This document shows, piece after piece, positions 1 through 9,014 of a stretch of 64,000 bases of DNA. The notes below the pieces were generated by a model. It did no database searches. It worked only from the letters and a program-made list of their open reading frames with translations, and was not told the origin of the DNA. Both the position numbers and the translations under genes were made by a program. Position 1 is the stretch's first letter. Each line of letters begins with the position of its first letter. This stretch comes from Pelosinus baikalensis. Its GTDB lineage: Bacteria; Bacillota; Negativicutes; DSM-13327. The stretch is taken from positions 124,001 to 188,000 of the forward strand of contig NZ_JAJHJB010000001.1 in NCBI RefSeq assembly GCF_020819555.1. Reading direction: 5' to 3'.

Positions 1-221
1 TCACATTTCGTCAAATGTTTAATTCCCCTATTAATATGATCTTATAGTAGAAAAACGATCATCAATAGCGATTATAGTCTTAAATCTCCCGTTATGTCTA
101 TTTTTATCCCTTTACCTATTTAATATGCGTTCTTAACTTTCTATTCTTCTAAATCCTTAACTGATTTTTCACATTCTTTTTATAAAAAAACACTGACGGA
201 TCCCTAAAAAATAAAAATTTG
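1..221. other. intergenic, no gene seen
   Basis: This AT-rich stretch runs from the window edge to the first repeat element. I see no ribosome binding site followed by an open frame, no RNA gene and no clear terminator. It is followed by the repeat at about 222-356 and then by the 3' end of the EamA transporter gene on the other strand. Confidence 0.6.
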
Positions 222-356
222 GAGCCGCGAAGATGTAAAGACAATGAAGAAAAAATAATCGAACCACAAAGACGCAAAGTACACAAAGAGTTACATTTCT
301 ATATCTTTGCGTACTCCTTTGTGTGCCGCAGCAGCGGCATTGTGCTTACAAAACCT
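222..356 (+). repeat. palindromic intergenic repeat, copy 1
   Basis: The core GAACCACAAAGACGCAAAG starts at 261 and the right half ends with GCCGCAGCAGCGGC and CATTGTGC near 345. Just upstream, 222-250 holds a second, diverged left half (GAGCCGCGAAGATGTAAAG), so this copy looks like two tandem left arms with one right arm. The right terminal CTTTGTGGTTC is degraded here. The family recurs at 13.6, 17.8, 30.0, 38.2, 41.0, 42.6, 51.9 and 62.7 kb. Confidence 0.8.
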
Positions 357-398
357 ATAAATGCTATGTATAAGAAATTCTTACATGATTACACATCT

Positions 399-1340
399 TT
401 ATGGCACCAATTTATTAGTATCCGAATCTACTATCGCATCATTTACATTTACACTTTCTTTTGATCTTGTCAAATTTTGCAGTTGAGATAAAAGCATTCC
501 AGCAAACATGATAATACATCCTACCAGTTCCTGAGGACCTAACTTTTCATTTAATATCAACCAGCCGCCAATGGCAGCAAATACGGTTTCCATGCTTAGA
601 ATTATAGCAGCATGAGAAGGCTGAGCGCTTTTTTGGGCAACAACTTGCAAGGTATAAGCAACCCCTACAGAAAGAATACCGCCATATAAAATAGGAACAG
701 CAGCCTGATAAATAGACTCAACACGAATAGTTTCCATAAATAATGCCGCAATTAAACTTAAAATAGAACAAGTAATAAACTGAAAAAAGGCCAACTTCAA
801 TACAGGCACTCGACAAGAAAAATGATCAATTACTAAAATGTGGATTGCCCAAAAAAACGCTCCTATAAGTTCCAGTACCTCACCATAGGAAATATAAAGA
901 CCATCTTTCACACAGAGAAGGTATAAACCCACAACGGCAATTAAAGATCCAATCCAAGTGCTCATGCTGACGTATTGTTTTAAAAGAATTCCCAAAATGG
1001 GGACGATTACAATATATAGACAAGTGATGAATGCAGCTTTCCCCGCCGTTGTATAGATTAAACCAATTTGCTGCAAGGTTGCGGCAATAAACAATACTAC
1101 ACCAGCAATGATCCCCGCTATAATTACCTGCTTTGAATCATCTTTCACCTGAATGTCTTTGGGAGAACGATTTTGATAATAAAGGATCAAGGGTATTAAA
1201 GAAAGGCTCCCCAAAGCAAATCGCACACCATTAAAAGTAAAGGGTCCTACATATTCCATTCCCACTCGCTGGGCTACAAATGCTAATCCCCATATAGTCG
1301 CAGCAAGTAAAAGTAGCAAATTCGATTTAAGTATACTCAT
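399..1340 (-). CDS. EamA/DMT-family transporter
   Basis: This is a 313-residue integral membrane protein of the drug/metabolite transporter superfamily, expected to export a small metabolite across the inner membrane. The sequence shows about ten hydrophobic helices in two EamA repeats. The first begins at the N-terminus (LLLLLAATIWGLAFVAQR, with the family's W-G-x-x-F pattern). The second ends with the usual glutamate-containing loop (LNEKLGPQELVGCIIMFAG). I place the start at the ATG at 1340, where the hydrophobic N-terminus begins and AAAGAGAG lies upstream. A longer frame to 1400 would add 20 residues that do not look like family sequence. It is divergent from the ABC importer operon. The substrate cannot be read from sequence. 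Confidence 0.88.
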   Translation of the reverse strand: MSILKSNLLLLLAATIWGLAFVAQRVGMEYVGPFTFNGVRFALGSLSLIPLILYYQNRSPKDIQVKDDSKQVIIAGIIAGVVLFIAATLQQIGLIYTTAGKAAFITCLYIVIVPILGILLKQYVSMSTWIGSLIAVVGLYLLCVKDGLYISYGEVLELIGAFFWAIHILVIDHFSCRVPVLKLAFFQFITCSILSLIAALFMETIRVESIYQAAVPILYGGILSVGVAYTLQVVAQKSAQPSHAAIILSMETVFAAIGGWLILNEKLGPQELVGCIIMFAGMLLSQLQNLTRSKESVNVNDAIVDSDTNKLVP

Positions 1341-1567
1341 AACAACACTCTCTTTACTAATTTGTATTTTGAATAAGATACAATTTATCACATATAACAA
1401 GGTTAGTCAAAATGCCAACCATTTTCATTCTCGTATAGTAGTATATACATAGCCTAAACAGAAGTACTTTAGAAATAAATTAATATAGACTTAATCTTTC
1501 TCTAACAATACATCCATCTTAAAAAGATATTATTATACATGTAATTTATCTATAGGGGGAACAAACA

Positions 1568-2875
1568 TTGAAAAAAATAACTCAGCTATTTGCCTTATTA
1601 TGTATCGGAGCATTCACTATTGCAGCTTTAGGGTGCGGCAGTTCTCAAAACGCATCCTCAAAAACCCCAAGCAAGGTTATGATTGAATATTGGCATGTAA
1701 ATGCAGAAAGTTTTGGCGGTCCTTCCGTTAAACAACTGGTAGAACAATTCAACAAAGAAAATCCTGATATTGAAGTCGTAGAAAAATATAACCCTGACAT
1801 GTATAAGGGGTTAACACAAAACTTGCAAGCGGCTATGGCATCCGGAAAAAATCCCGATGTTGTACAAATGGGGTATAGCTACTTAAATTATGCAGGTGAA
1901 AATTTAAAGTATGCGTCTATACCAGATATCATCACAAAACTATCACCAGAAGATAACACCTACTTAAAAGATAATTTCCTGCCGAATGTACTCTCTTTAG
2001 CTACAACTGATGATGGTAAACAAATTGGACTTCCTTACTCTGTCAGTGTACCTGTACTCTACTACAATCCAGATGTTTTCAAACAAGCTGGTTTAGATCC
2101 AAGCCAACCACCACGCACTTGGCAAGAAGTAACACAATATGCCAAAACCATTAAAGAAAAAACTGGTATTATGGGCTTCTTTATGCAAGAATATGCTGAC
2201 AACTGGGCGCAGCAAGCCTTGATAGAATCGAACGGCGGACAAATTTTAGCAAAAAAAGATGGCCGCACTATGGCTGGTTTTGACACTCCTGAAGCATCCG
2301 AGGCCTATCAAGTACTAGCTGATATGGTGAAAAATGGTCACGGTCTGCACGCAACAAATGAAGAAGCCTTCCAAGCTTTCTTAAGCGGAAAATTAGGCAT
2401 GGTATGCACAACAATTGGCAAACGGGATAATTTTGAAAAAAGTGCTAAATTCACCGTTATGGCTACACAGTTTCCATCGTTTGAAGGAAAAACAAGAAAA
2501 CTCCCTGCGGGCGGAAACTTGCTCATGATCTTCTCTCAGGATCCTGACAAACAAAAAGCAGCTTGGCGCTTCGTTAAATTTCTAGAATCTCCTGGAGCAC
2601 TTGCCCTTTGGAGTAAAGGCACTGGCTATCTGCCACCACGAAAAGGAGTAACAGAAGATCCTCAAGGATTGAAAGATTTTGCTGAACAAAATAAAAACAT
2701 GCAAGTGGCTATGTCTCAAATGCCTGAAGTTGTGAAATGGGCTAGCTTCCCTGGTGCTAATGGTTTACAAGCCGAACAAGCACTTATCGATGTCCGGGAT
2801 ATCATACTCAGTGGAAAACAATCTGCTGCAGATGCTCTTAAACAAGCAGCTGCTAAAATCAATTCTCTGCTTTAA
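1568..2875 (+). CDS. ABC transporter extracellular solute-binding protein (family 1, sugar/UgpB-like)
   Basis: This 435-residue lipoprotein is the substrate-capturing component of the importer encoded just downstream. The start is a TTG at 1568 with AGGGGGA seven bases upstream. Residues 1-22 form a lipoprotein signal with a lipobox ending in LGC, so Cys23 would be lipid-anchored. The mature part has the features of family 1 solute-binding proteins: an early EYWH strand, QFNKENPDI, and a C-terminal helical lobe with ALWSKGTGYLPPR. The combination with two MalF/MalG-type permeases and a MalK/UgpC-type ATPase suggests a carbohydrate or glycerol-phosphate derivative. The precise ligand is unknown. 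First gene of a five-gene operon. Confidence 0.9.
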   Translation: MKKITQLFALLCIGAFTIAALGCGSSQNASSKTPSKVMIEYWHVNAESFGGPSVKQLVEQFNKENPDIEVVEKYNPDMYKGLTQNLQAAMASGKNPDVVQMGYSYLNYAGENLKYASIPDIITKLSPEDNTYLKDNFLPNVLSLATTDDGKQIGLPYSVSVPVLYYNPDVFKQAGLDPSQPPRTWQEVTQYAKTIKEKTGIMGFFMQEYADNWAQQALIESNGGQILAKKDGRTMAGFDTPEASEAYQVLADMVKNGHGLHATNEEAFQAFLSGKLGMVCTTIGKRDNFEKSAKFTVMATQFPSFEGKTRKLPAGGNLLMIFSQDPDKQKAAWRFVKFLESPGALALWSKGTGYLPPRKGVTEDPQGLKDFAEQNKNMQVAMSQMPEVVKWASFPGANGLQAEQALIDVRDIILSGKQSAADALKQAAAKINSLL

Positions 2876-2890
2876 TCAATTTTTGCTAAA

Positions 2891-2925
2891 AATGTCGTGA
2901 GAATCCAAAAGGTTTTTACGACATT
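2891..2925 (+). promoter_or_regulatory. intercistronic stem-loop between binding protein and permease genes
   Basis: Arms AATGTCGT and ACGACATT enclose a partly paired middle. The hairpin lies 15 bases after the binding-protein stop codon and has no clean T-tract. Such hairpins commonly protect the abundant binding-protein mRNA or reduce read-through into the permease genes. That role is inferred from position. Confidence 0.5.
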
Positions 2926-2961
2926 CTATGCTTACTATTTTATGGAAGGATAACAAACCGA

Positions 2962-3840
2962 ATGAATCGTTTTACTTGGCAGTCTGCTTTATTTCTAGCG
3001 CCAGCCGCCATTACATTATTACTTTTTGCTTATTGGCCACTATTACAAGATGTCTGGCTCAGCTTCCACTCCTGGAATATGGTAAGCCCTACGATGAAAT
3101 TCGTAGGACTTCAAAATTATCTACAGTTACTTTCTAGTGACGAATTGATCAAAATACTCTTAAATACAGTTCTTTATATTTTGGTTTTAGTCTGTGTAAA
3201 TTTCATTTTCCCCTATCTTTTATCCTTTATCATTGCTCATCGTCTCAATCGATTCAGCTTTTTTTATCGTTCCGCCTTATTCATCCCCAGTACAGTTTCT
3301 CTGGCTGTAGCCAGTATTCTCTTCCTCTGGATATTGAATCCCTTAGCTGGCCCCCTCAATATTATCCTTTCGGCAATTGGCTTAGAATCCCCTCGTTGGT
3401 TCAAAGAATCTGGATTAGTGATTATCGTTATTGGACTGATTATCGGCTGGAAAGTTTTCGGCTATAACCTCATTCTACTAGTAGCGGCCATGGTGGATGT
3501 TCCTAAAGAACTGATTGAAGCCGCTCGCCTAGAAAATGTCTCCAATTGGCAGCTTTTTCGACGCATTATTGTCCCTATGACATCATCAACAGCTCTTTAT
3601 GTCTTTGTAATTACCGTTGTATTTGGCTTACAATATGTTCTTGTTCCCGTGAATATGTTAACGCAAGGTGGCCCAGACCAAGGCAGCAGCAATTTGGTAT
3701 ATATCGTGTATCAATACGGTTTTGTCTTTTTTCAAACAGGCAAAGCCTCTGCCTTCGCCATATTAACGATGCTAATATATGCTCTCTTTTTGATTGTGAA
3801 GACGAAGGTATTAGACAAGAAGGTGCACTATGAAAATTAA
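2962..3840 (+). CDS. ABC sugar transporter permease, MalF/UgpA type
   Basis: This 292-residue inner-membrane subunit forms half of the translocation path of the importer. It has six predicted membrane helices. The cytoplasmic coupling loop starts EAARLENVSNWQLFRRIIVP at about residues 186-205 and matches the EAA motif that contacts the ATPase. The usual glycine of the motif is replaced by asparagine (LENVS). The ATG at 2962 is preceded by AAGGA. Its 3' end overlaps the next permease gene by 11 bases, showing tight translational coupling. Confidence 0.9.
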   Translation: MNRFTWQSALFLAPAAITLLLFAYWPLLQDVWLSFHSWNMVSPTMKFVGLQNYLQLLSSDELIKILLNTVLYILVLVCVNFIFPYLLSFIIAHRLNRFSFFYRSALFIPSTVSLAVASILFLWILNPLAGPLNIILSAIGLESPRWFKESGLVIIVIGLIIGWKVFGYNLILLVAAMVDVPKELIEAARLENVSNWQLFRRIIVPMTSSTALYVFVITVVFGLQYVLVPVNMLTQGGPDQGSSNLVYIVYQYGFVFFQTGKASAFAILTMLIYALFLIVKTKVLDKKVHYEN

Positions 3841-4657
3841 CAGCTATCGGGACTGGTACTGGCATATTTTACTCTTATTAGCAGTAGTGATTCAACTTTG
3901 GCCTCTCCTCTTTATGCTTTCCACTTCCTTTAAGACTATGGACCAAATTTTCCTATCCACGTTAAATCCCCTTCCCGCCAAACCTGTAATAGACAATTAC
4001 TTGTATGTGCTGAAAAATCTCCCACTAGTACAGTATATTGTAAATACCTTATTAATTGCTAGCAGTATCACTCTTGCTAAAATTATCACAAGTATTTTAG
4101 CTGGTTTTGCTTTTGTTTATTATGAATTCTCTCATAAAGAAAAGCTTTTTAACACATTATTACTGACCTTTTTTATTCCCATTACCGTTGTCATGATGCC
4201 AAACTATTTGCTTATATCCAAACTTGGTTTATTGAATACGCCTTGGGGAGTCATACTGCCTCAACTAGCTGACGGCATGGGAATCTTCTTAATGCGCCAA
4301 AGCATGCGCAATATCCCTAAGCCATTGTTAGAAGCAGGAAGATTAGAAAACGCCAGTCCCTGGGTCATATTAACACGAATCATATTACCGCTTATCAAAC
4401 CTTCCGTAATTGCCATGGGAATTGTCTTCTTTATTAACTCTTGGAATGATTACTTTTGGCCACTGCTCATTCTACATGATAAACCCACGTACACATTGCC
4501 TCTGGCACTACAAATGTTTATCAGTGCTGAAGGCGGCAGTGAATGGGGCATTGCCATGGCAGTCGCCATGCTTACTGCCCTACCACCCCTCTTATTATAC
4601 CTAACCTGCCAACGTTTTATTATGAATACCTTTATGCAATCTGGGGTGAAAGGATAG
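3830..4657 (+). CDS. ABC sugar transporter permease, MalG/UgpE type
   Basis: This 275-residue protein is the second permease subunit. It has six hydrophobic segments and an EAA coupling loop (EAGRLENASPWVILTRIILP). The C-terminal region IMNTFMQSGVKG resembles the MalG/UgpE tail (...GLTAGAVKG-like). It starts at ATG 3830 inside the end of the previous gene, with AGAAGGTG as ribosome binding site. The ATPase gene follows after eight bases. Confidence 0.9.
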   Translation: MKINSYRDWYWHILLLLAVVIQLWPLLFMLSTSFKTMDQIFLSTLNPLPAKPVIDNYLYVLKNLPLVQYIVNTLLIASSITLAKIITSILAGFAFVYYEFSHKEKLFNTLLLTFFIPITVVMMPNYLLISKLGLLNTPWGVILPQLADGMGIFLMRQSMRNIPKPLLEAGRLENASPWVILTRIILPLIKPSVIAMGIVFFINSWNDYFWPLLILHDKPTYTLPLALQMFISAEGGSEWGIAMAVAMLTALPPLLLYLTCQRFIMNTFMQSGVKG

Positions 4658-4665
4658 ATGAACTC

Positions 4666-5763
4666 ATGAATGGAATTATTTTTGAAAATGTTTGCAAATC
4701 CTATGGTGAAACTGCGGTGGTCAAAGATTTAAACATGGCCATCCAAGAAGGCGAGCGACTCATTTTACTAGGTCCATCCGGTTGTGGAAAAACGACAACA
4801 CTCCGAATGGTCGCTGGCCTAGAGAACATCACAGCAGGTACCCTCAAGATGGGAGGACAAGTTGTAAACACAGTAGAACCTGGTGCGCGAAACATCGCCA
4901 TGGTGTTTCAAAACTACGCATTATATCCCCATATGACCATATGGGAAAATATCACTTTCGGTCTTTTCATTCAAAAAATACCAATAGAAGAAATCAAAGC
5001 AAGAACTAAACAAGCACTAGAAATCCTCAATCTATCAGGCTACGAACAACGAAAGCCAAACGAATTGTCTGGAGGCCAAAAACAGCGAGTAGCTCTTTGT
5101 CGTTCACTAGTGAAACAAGCTCCTTATTTTCTCCTAGATGAACCTCTTTCCAATCTGGATGCACAGCTTCGCCTGCAAGCCCGTACGGAATTAGTTAAAA
5201 TCCACAATCTCTATCGCCCAACTTTCATCTATGTTACCCATGACCAGGTAGAGGCTATGACTGTGGGACAACGAATCGCAATCATGAACCAAGGTGCTCT
5301 GCAGCAACTAGACACACCAGATGTCATCTACCAACGTCCTGCCAACACTTTTGTTGCCTCTTTCATCGGATCTCCTCCGATGAATTTGCTGCAAGGAGCT
5401 TTCCGCGATGGTGCCTTATGGATTGCAGGCAGCCGTGTAAATCCCCCCACTAAATGGCACACACTTTTAGCGGAGCATCAGGAACTATGGATTGGGATTC
5501 GTCCAGAACAATGCTGTCTAAGCGACACCCCCATGCTCCATGGACAAATAGAATTTGTCGAACATCTAGGCAGTCAGCGCTGTATCCATCTTCGCCTACA
5601 TCAAAACGGTCAACGCCTGCTATGCATGCTTCCAGCGGATCAACCAATTCCTACAGGAACAGTGGGGGTTTCTTTCTCTTGGCAACATGTAAATGGATTT
5701 GATGGGCATGTTGGGAAGAATATTGGACTTCCAAACAGAATATCTCATAACTATGCATGCTAA
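4666..5763 (+). CDS. ABC transporter ATP-binding protein, MalK/UgpC type
   Basis: This 365-residue ATPase drives the importer. The sequence shows Walker A GPSGCGKTT at residues 36-44, Q-loop MVFQNYALYPHM, signature LSGGQKQRV, Walker B FLLDEPLSNLD and switch histidine VTHD. It is followed by a roughly 120-residue C-terminal TOBE-like regulatory domain as in MalK/UgpC. The start is ATG 4666, giving the standard MNGIIFENVCKSYG beginning. A frame open to 4543 only reads through the previous gene. UgpC-type ATPases serve sugar or glycerol-3-phosphate importers, consistent with the neighbours. Confidence 0.92.
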   Translation: MNGIIFENVCKSYGETAVVKDLNMAIQEGERLILLGPSGCGKTTTLRMVAGLENITAGTLKMGGQVVNTVEPGARNIAMVFQNYALYPHMTIWENITFGLFIQKIPIEEIKARTKQALEILNLSGYEQRKPNELSGGQKQRVALCRSLVKQAPYFLLDEPLSNLDAQLRLQARTELVKIHNLYRPTFIYVTHDQVEAMTVGQRIAIMNQGALQQLDTPDVIYQRPANTFVASFIGSPPMNLLQGAFRDGALWIAGSRVNPPTKWHTLLAEHQELWIGIRPEQCCLSDTPMLHGQIEFVEHLGSQRCIHLRLHQNGQRLLCMLPADQPIPTGTVGVSFSWQHVNGFDGHVGKNIGLPNRISHNYAC

Positions 5764-5824
5764 ATTCTATTCTTTAGGCGTAGAATACTCTATTACATCA
5801 CGAATTTAAAGGAGGTCAAAACCT

Positions 5825-6604
5825 TTGCTTATATCCCTTAGCAACTTATCCTTTATCGGATTTAACTATACTGCATTAAAACAACTCCCCGACAGCTTAG
5901 GGCTAGAAATTTTTTATGAATTCGGCAATCATTCTCATTGGGAAAAAGTGTTAAAAGAAATTTATCCTCATCGATCACCGCAAAATTTAAGCATTCACGG
6001 ACCGTGTATTGGAGTTAACTTAGCTGATGAAAATGACAGCCACTATCTAACCCATTACAAAGAGGTCTTTGAATTTGCCGCCAAGTGGAATGCCAAATTT
6101 ATTGTAGTACATACCAATGAAGAATTTACGGGAGACAAAGCGCTTGTCCGTCAGCGAGTACAACATCGACTTCAAGAGCTTTTGCTATTCTCTAAAAATT
6201 ATGAGATCCAAATACTCATTGAAAATGTTGGATTACAGACAAAAGGCACTCTATTATTTGATTGGACAGAATACCTAGAACTACTATTAACGTTACCAGA
6301 AGCAGGTGCGTTGCTCGATGTAGGACACGCATTCATTAATCAATGGAACTTACCGGATGTCATTGAACAATTAGGAAAAAGGCTTATCGCCTGTCACCTT
6401 CATGATAATCATGGACTATCCGATGACCACCTCCCTGTTGGTCATGGGACGATTAACTGGAATGTATTATTTTCCGCCATTTGCTCATCGGCTCCCGAAG
6501 CAACCCTTGTCTTTGAATACGCCAATGTGGATATTCAGACCGCTTTAACCAGCATTCAAACTATTAAAAACAATTATTTACAAGTGAGAGCTACCTACGA
6601 TTAA
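5825..6604 (+). CDS. sugar phosphate isomerase/endonuclease-IV-like TIM barrel protein
   Basis: This 259-residue protein belongs to the xylose-isomerase-like TIM barrel superfamily (AP_endonuc_2), which includes sugar isomerases, IolE/IolI and endonuclease IV. Metal-binding barrel motifs are visible: LSIHGPC, FIVVHTNEE, ILIENVG, GALLDVGHA, and ACHLHDNHG followed by HLPVGHGTINW. It starts at a TTG with AAGGAGGTC upstream. As the last gene of the importer operon it probably processes the imported compound; DNA repair is less likely in this context. The specific reaction is unknown. Confidence 0.8.
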   Translation: MLISLSNLSFIGFNYTALKQLPDSLGLEIFYEFGNHSHWEKVLKEIYPHRSPQNLSIHGPCIGVNLADENDSHYLTHYKEVFEFAAKWNAKFIVVHTNEEFTGDKALVRQRVQHRLQELLLFSKNYEIQILIENVGLQTKGTLLFDWTEYLELLLTLPEAGALLDVGHAFINQWNLPDVIEQLGKRLIACHLHDNHGLSDDHLPVGHGTINWNVLFSAICSSAPEATLVFEYANVDIQTALTSIQTIKNNYLQVRATYD

Positions 6605-6643
6605 GATTCAGCTGAAGTGAATACTTCAGCTGAATCTTTTTTT
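6603..6643. terminator. rho-independent terminator, importer operon
   Basis: Arms AAGATTCAGCTGAAGT (6603-6618) and ACTTCAGCTGAATCTT (6622-6637) form a 16-bp perfect stem with a 4-base loop, followed by a T-run on the + strand. The stop codon of the converging aminotransferase gene lies inside the T-run, so both genes share this end. Confidence 0.92.
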
Positions 6644-7829
6644 AGATCATTACATTTTTTATCGCAAGAGATAACCGTTGTATCCCTTCAATGATTTTTT
6701 CTTCCGACATATTTGAGTAATTTAGTCGAAAGGTATTTTCAACACCGCCATTCGGAAAAAAGGAATCCCCCGGTACAAAAGCTACATTATTTTTCAGACA
6801 GTCATGAAGTAAGTCTACGGACTTAATATGCCTAGGAAGCTCAACCCATAGAAACAGACCTCCCTGAGGGTGAGTAAAGCTTACTCCTTGAGGCATTGTT
6901 TTATTCAGCATTTCCACCATTACATCTCTGCGTTTTCGATATACGGCAACTAGCTTTTCTATATGTGTTTCAAAGTCAAACACATCCATGTAGGTTGCAA
7001 TCTCCATCTGACTTCTTATCGATGTACATAAATCAGCCCCCTGTTTTACTAATACATATTTTTCAATAAATTCAGCATCTGCAGCAATCCACCCTATACG
7101 TAATCCTGGACAGAACGTTTTCGAAAAAGTGCTTGTAAAGATGACATTTCCTGACTTATCCATTGATTTTAATGAAGGAAGAATCTCGTTTTCAAAACGT
7201 AATTCTCCATAGGGATTATCTTCAATAACTGGAATGTCATATTGTTTTACTAGCTTCATAAAATCACGTCTACGTTCTAGCGACCAAGTTTTTCCCGTAG
7301 GGTTTTGAAAATCTGGGATCACATAAATTAGCTTTATACTTTTCTGTGTTGCAATTATTTTTTCAAGTTCTTCTATAATCATTCCCTGGTCGTCTGTGGG
7401 CACTTCTATAAAACGCGGTCCATAAGCTTTAAAAGCGCTAATGGCCGCCAAATATGTTGGACTTTCGCACAGTACGATATCTCCTTCATCCAAGAAGAGC
7501 TTTCCAGAAAGGTCTAGAGCCTGCTGTGAACCACAAGTGATTACTATGTTATCAGCAGTAACACTTGTTTTAAATTTTCGGTTCATTCGCTCTGCTATTT
7601 TCTCTCTCAAGGGTTTATATCCTTCAGTAGTGGAATATTGTAAGGCTTCTCTACCCATTTTTTCTAATACCCTTATGGATATCTCCTTTAATTCTTCCAC
7701 CGGAAACAATTCCGGAGCGGGCAATCCCCCTGCAAAGGATAATACTTCTTCCCGCTGAGTAATCTTTAGTATTTCCCTAATCTCTGACGCCCGCAATGTT
7801 CCCATACGTTTTGCAAAAGCAACCGCCAT
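6642..7829 (-). CDS. PLP-dependent aminotransferase, fold type I (2-aminoadipate aminotransferase-like)
   Basis: This 395-residue enzyme belongs to the class I/II aminotransferases related to LysN/2-aminoadipate aminotransferase and to the catalytic domain of MocR regulators. It shows FAGGLPAPELFP near the N-terminus, VITCGSQQALDL, YVIPDFQNPTGKTW with the substrate-contact Asn, the PLP-lysine region TSTFSKTFCPGLRIGW, and the C-terminal arginine segment NTFRLNYSNM. The ATG at 7829 has AGGAGGG seven bases upstream; a frame extending to 7910 overlaps azlD and lacks such a site. It is third in the azlC-azlD operon, suggesting amino-acid (branched-chain or aromatic) transamination linked to export. 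Confidence 0.88.
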   Translation of the reverse strand: MAVAFAKRMGTLRASEIREILKITQREEVLSFAGGLPAPELFPVEELKEISIRVLEKMGREALQYSTTEGYKPLREKIAERMNRKFKTSVTADNIVITCGSQQALDLSGKLFLDEGDIVLCESPTYLAAISAFKAYGPRFIEVPTDDQGMIIEELEKIIATQKSIKLIYVIPDFQNPTGKTWSLERRRDFMKLVKQYDIPVIEDNPYGELRFENEILPSLKSMDKSGNVIFTSTFSKTFCPGLRIGWIAADAEFIEKYVLVKQGADLCTSIRSQMEIATYMDVFDFETHIEKLVAVYRKRRDVMVEMLNKTMPQGVSFTHPQGGLFLWVELPRHIKSVDLLHDCLKNNVAFVPGDSFFPNGGVENTFRLNYSNMSEEKIIEGIQRLSLAIKNVMI

Positions 7830-7906
7830 AACGAAGTCCCTCCTATATTTATTATGATCAAAATCTTTACTGTGAATAGAACTCCCATTTGAGTCAAACA
7901 GCAAAC

Positions 7907-8218
7907 TCACATCATCCGCAATACCAATATCATGGTCATACCTGCCCCCATAGTCACAATAGGAGGTTGACGATTATAAGCTACCAAAGCCGTTACTATG
8001 CCTGCCAGCAGATAATGATTTGAAAAAGTTAGTGCTATATAACCTTTTGGTGCAAAAAGGGCTGGCGCAATCAAAGCAGTAAGTATTGCAGTAGGTACAT
8101 GCTTCAAGAAACGTCCAAGCCCAGCAGGTACATCTCCCAAAAGCCCTATACTAGCAAAACGAGTCACAAACGTCACTACCGCCATAGCAAGGATATTCAT
8201 GAGAATTTCAAATCGCAT
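7907..8218 (-). CDS. azlD: AzlD, small subunit of branched-chain amino-acid exporter
   Basis: This 103-residue protein has four hydrophobic segments and matches the AzlD family: MAVVTFVTRFASIGLLG, then LKHVPTAILTALIAPALF. With AzlC it forms a branched-chain amino-acid exporter in the inner membrane. The start is ATG 8218 with GGGAGGG upstream, overlapping the end of azlC by 11 bases. Export of leucine analogues by AzlCD is known from Bacillus; the actual substrate here is inferred. Confidence 0.9.
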   Translation of the reverse strand: MRFEILMNILAMAVVTFVTRFASIGLLGDVPAGLGRFLKHVPTAILTALIAPALFAPKGYIALTFSNHYLLAGIVTALVAYNRQPPIVTMGAGMTMILVLRMM

Positions 8219-8894
8219 CTTGTTTCCCTCCCATAAGACCACCAGCCATAGCTGCAGCCAAGCAAGCAATAATGATATACCATTTACCAGGAATTAAAAT
8301 AACAGCCCCGACGCTAACCAGAGTTGCAACAAGGCATACGATTACACTGGCTTTGTCACGTAAGCGAGGAATCAGTAAGGCTAAGAAGGTAGCTGGCATA
8401 GCAAAATCCAATCCCCAAGAAAGTGGATCACTTATGTAATCTCCTAAAATAACACCGCCGATCGTGGACATCACCCATAAGAGGTAACATATTACATTGC
8501 TTCCCAACTGATAGGCTCCTGTATAACAGCCTGCTTGTGCACGTTGTATTGTCACAGCATAAGTCTCATCCGTCATTCCACAGGAAAGAAGAGCCTTAAA
8601 CGGCGTGGATAGCCCACTCATATAAGGAGCAAGGGAGGCTCCCATTAAAAGATGACGAAGATTGATTAATAAGGTCGTAAAGCTAACCATTGCCAAGCCA
8701 GCCCCCTCCATAAGCATCGGCAGACAGATAAACTGAGCAGATCCAGCAAAAACCAGTATGGACATTGCAATGGTCTCTCCTGAAGTTAAACCAATGGACT
8801 TTCCCAAAATACCATATGCTAAACCAAATGGAATCATCCCAACTATTAAAGGTATCGTGTCACTTACACCCTTGCGGAAGTCCTTTTCTCGCAT
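8208..8894 (-). CDS. azlC: AzlC, large subunit of branched-chain amino-acid exporter
   Basis: This 228-residue membrane protein has the AzlC family pattern: MIPFGLAYGILGKSIGLT near the N-terminus, FAGSAQFICLPML, and INLRHLLMGASLAPYM in the middle. It is the large permease subunit that partners with AzlD encoded downstream. The ATG at 8894 has GGAGGG upstream. The gene diverges from the MocR-type regulator at 9015, leaving a 120-base intergenic region that must hold both promoters and is the natural site of regulation. Confidence 0.92.
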   Translation of the reverse strand: MREKDFRKGVSDTIPLIVGMIPFGLAYGILGKSIGLTSGETIAMSILVFAGSAQFICLPMLMEGAGLAMVSFTTLLINLRHLLMGASLAPYMSGLSTPFKALLSCGMTDETYAVTIQRAQAGCYTGAYQLGSNVICYLLWVMSTIGGVILGDYISDPLSWGLDFAMPATFLALLIPRLRDKASVIVCLVATLVSVGAVILIPGKWYIIIACLAAAMAGGLMGGKQDAI

Positions 8895-9014
8895 TGTTTT
8901 CCCTCCAATACTTTACAGTTTTTTTACTTATAATAGCTTGCAGGAATTTAATTGTAAATATCCAATATAATATAATTAAAATACCAATTCTATCTTTTAA
9001 GGAGAATTAGATAA

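Noticed and set aside
219..464. Open frame of 81 codons on the + strand at the window start
   Set aside because: It runs through the repeat element and into the antisense of the EamA gene, with no ribosome binding site and no family-like sequence.
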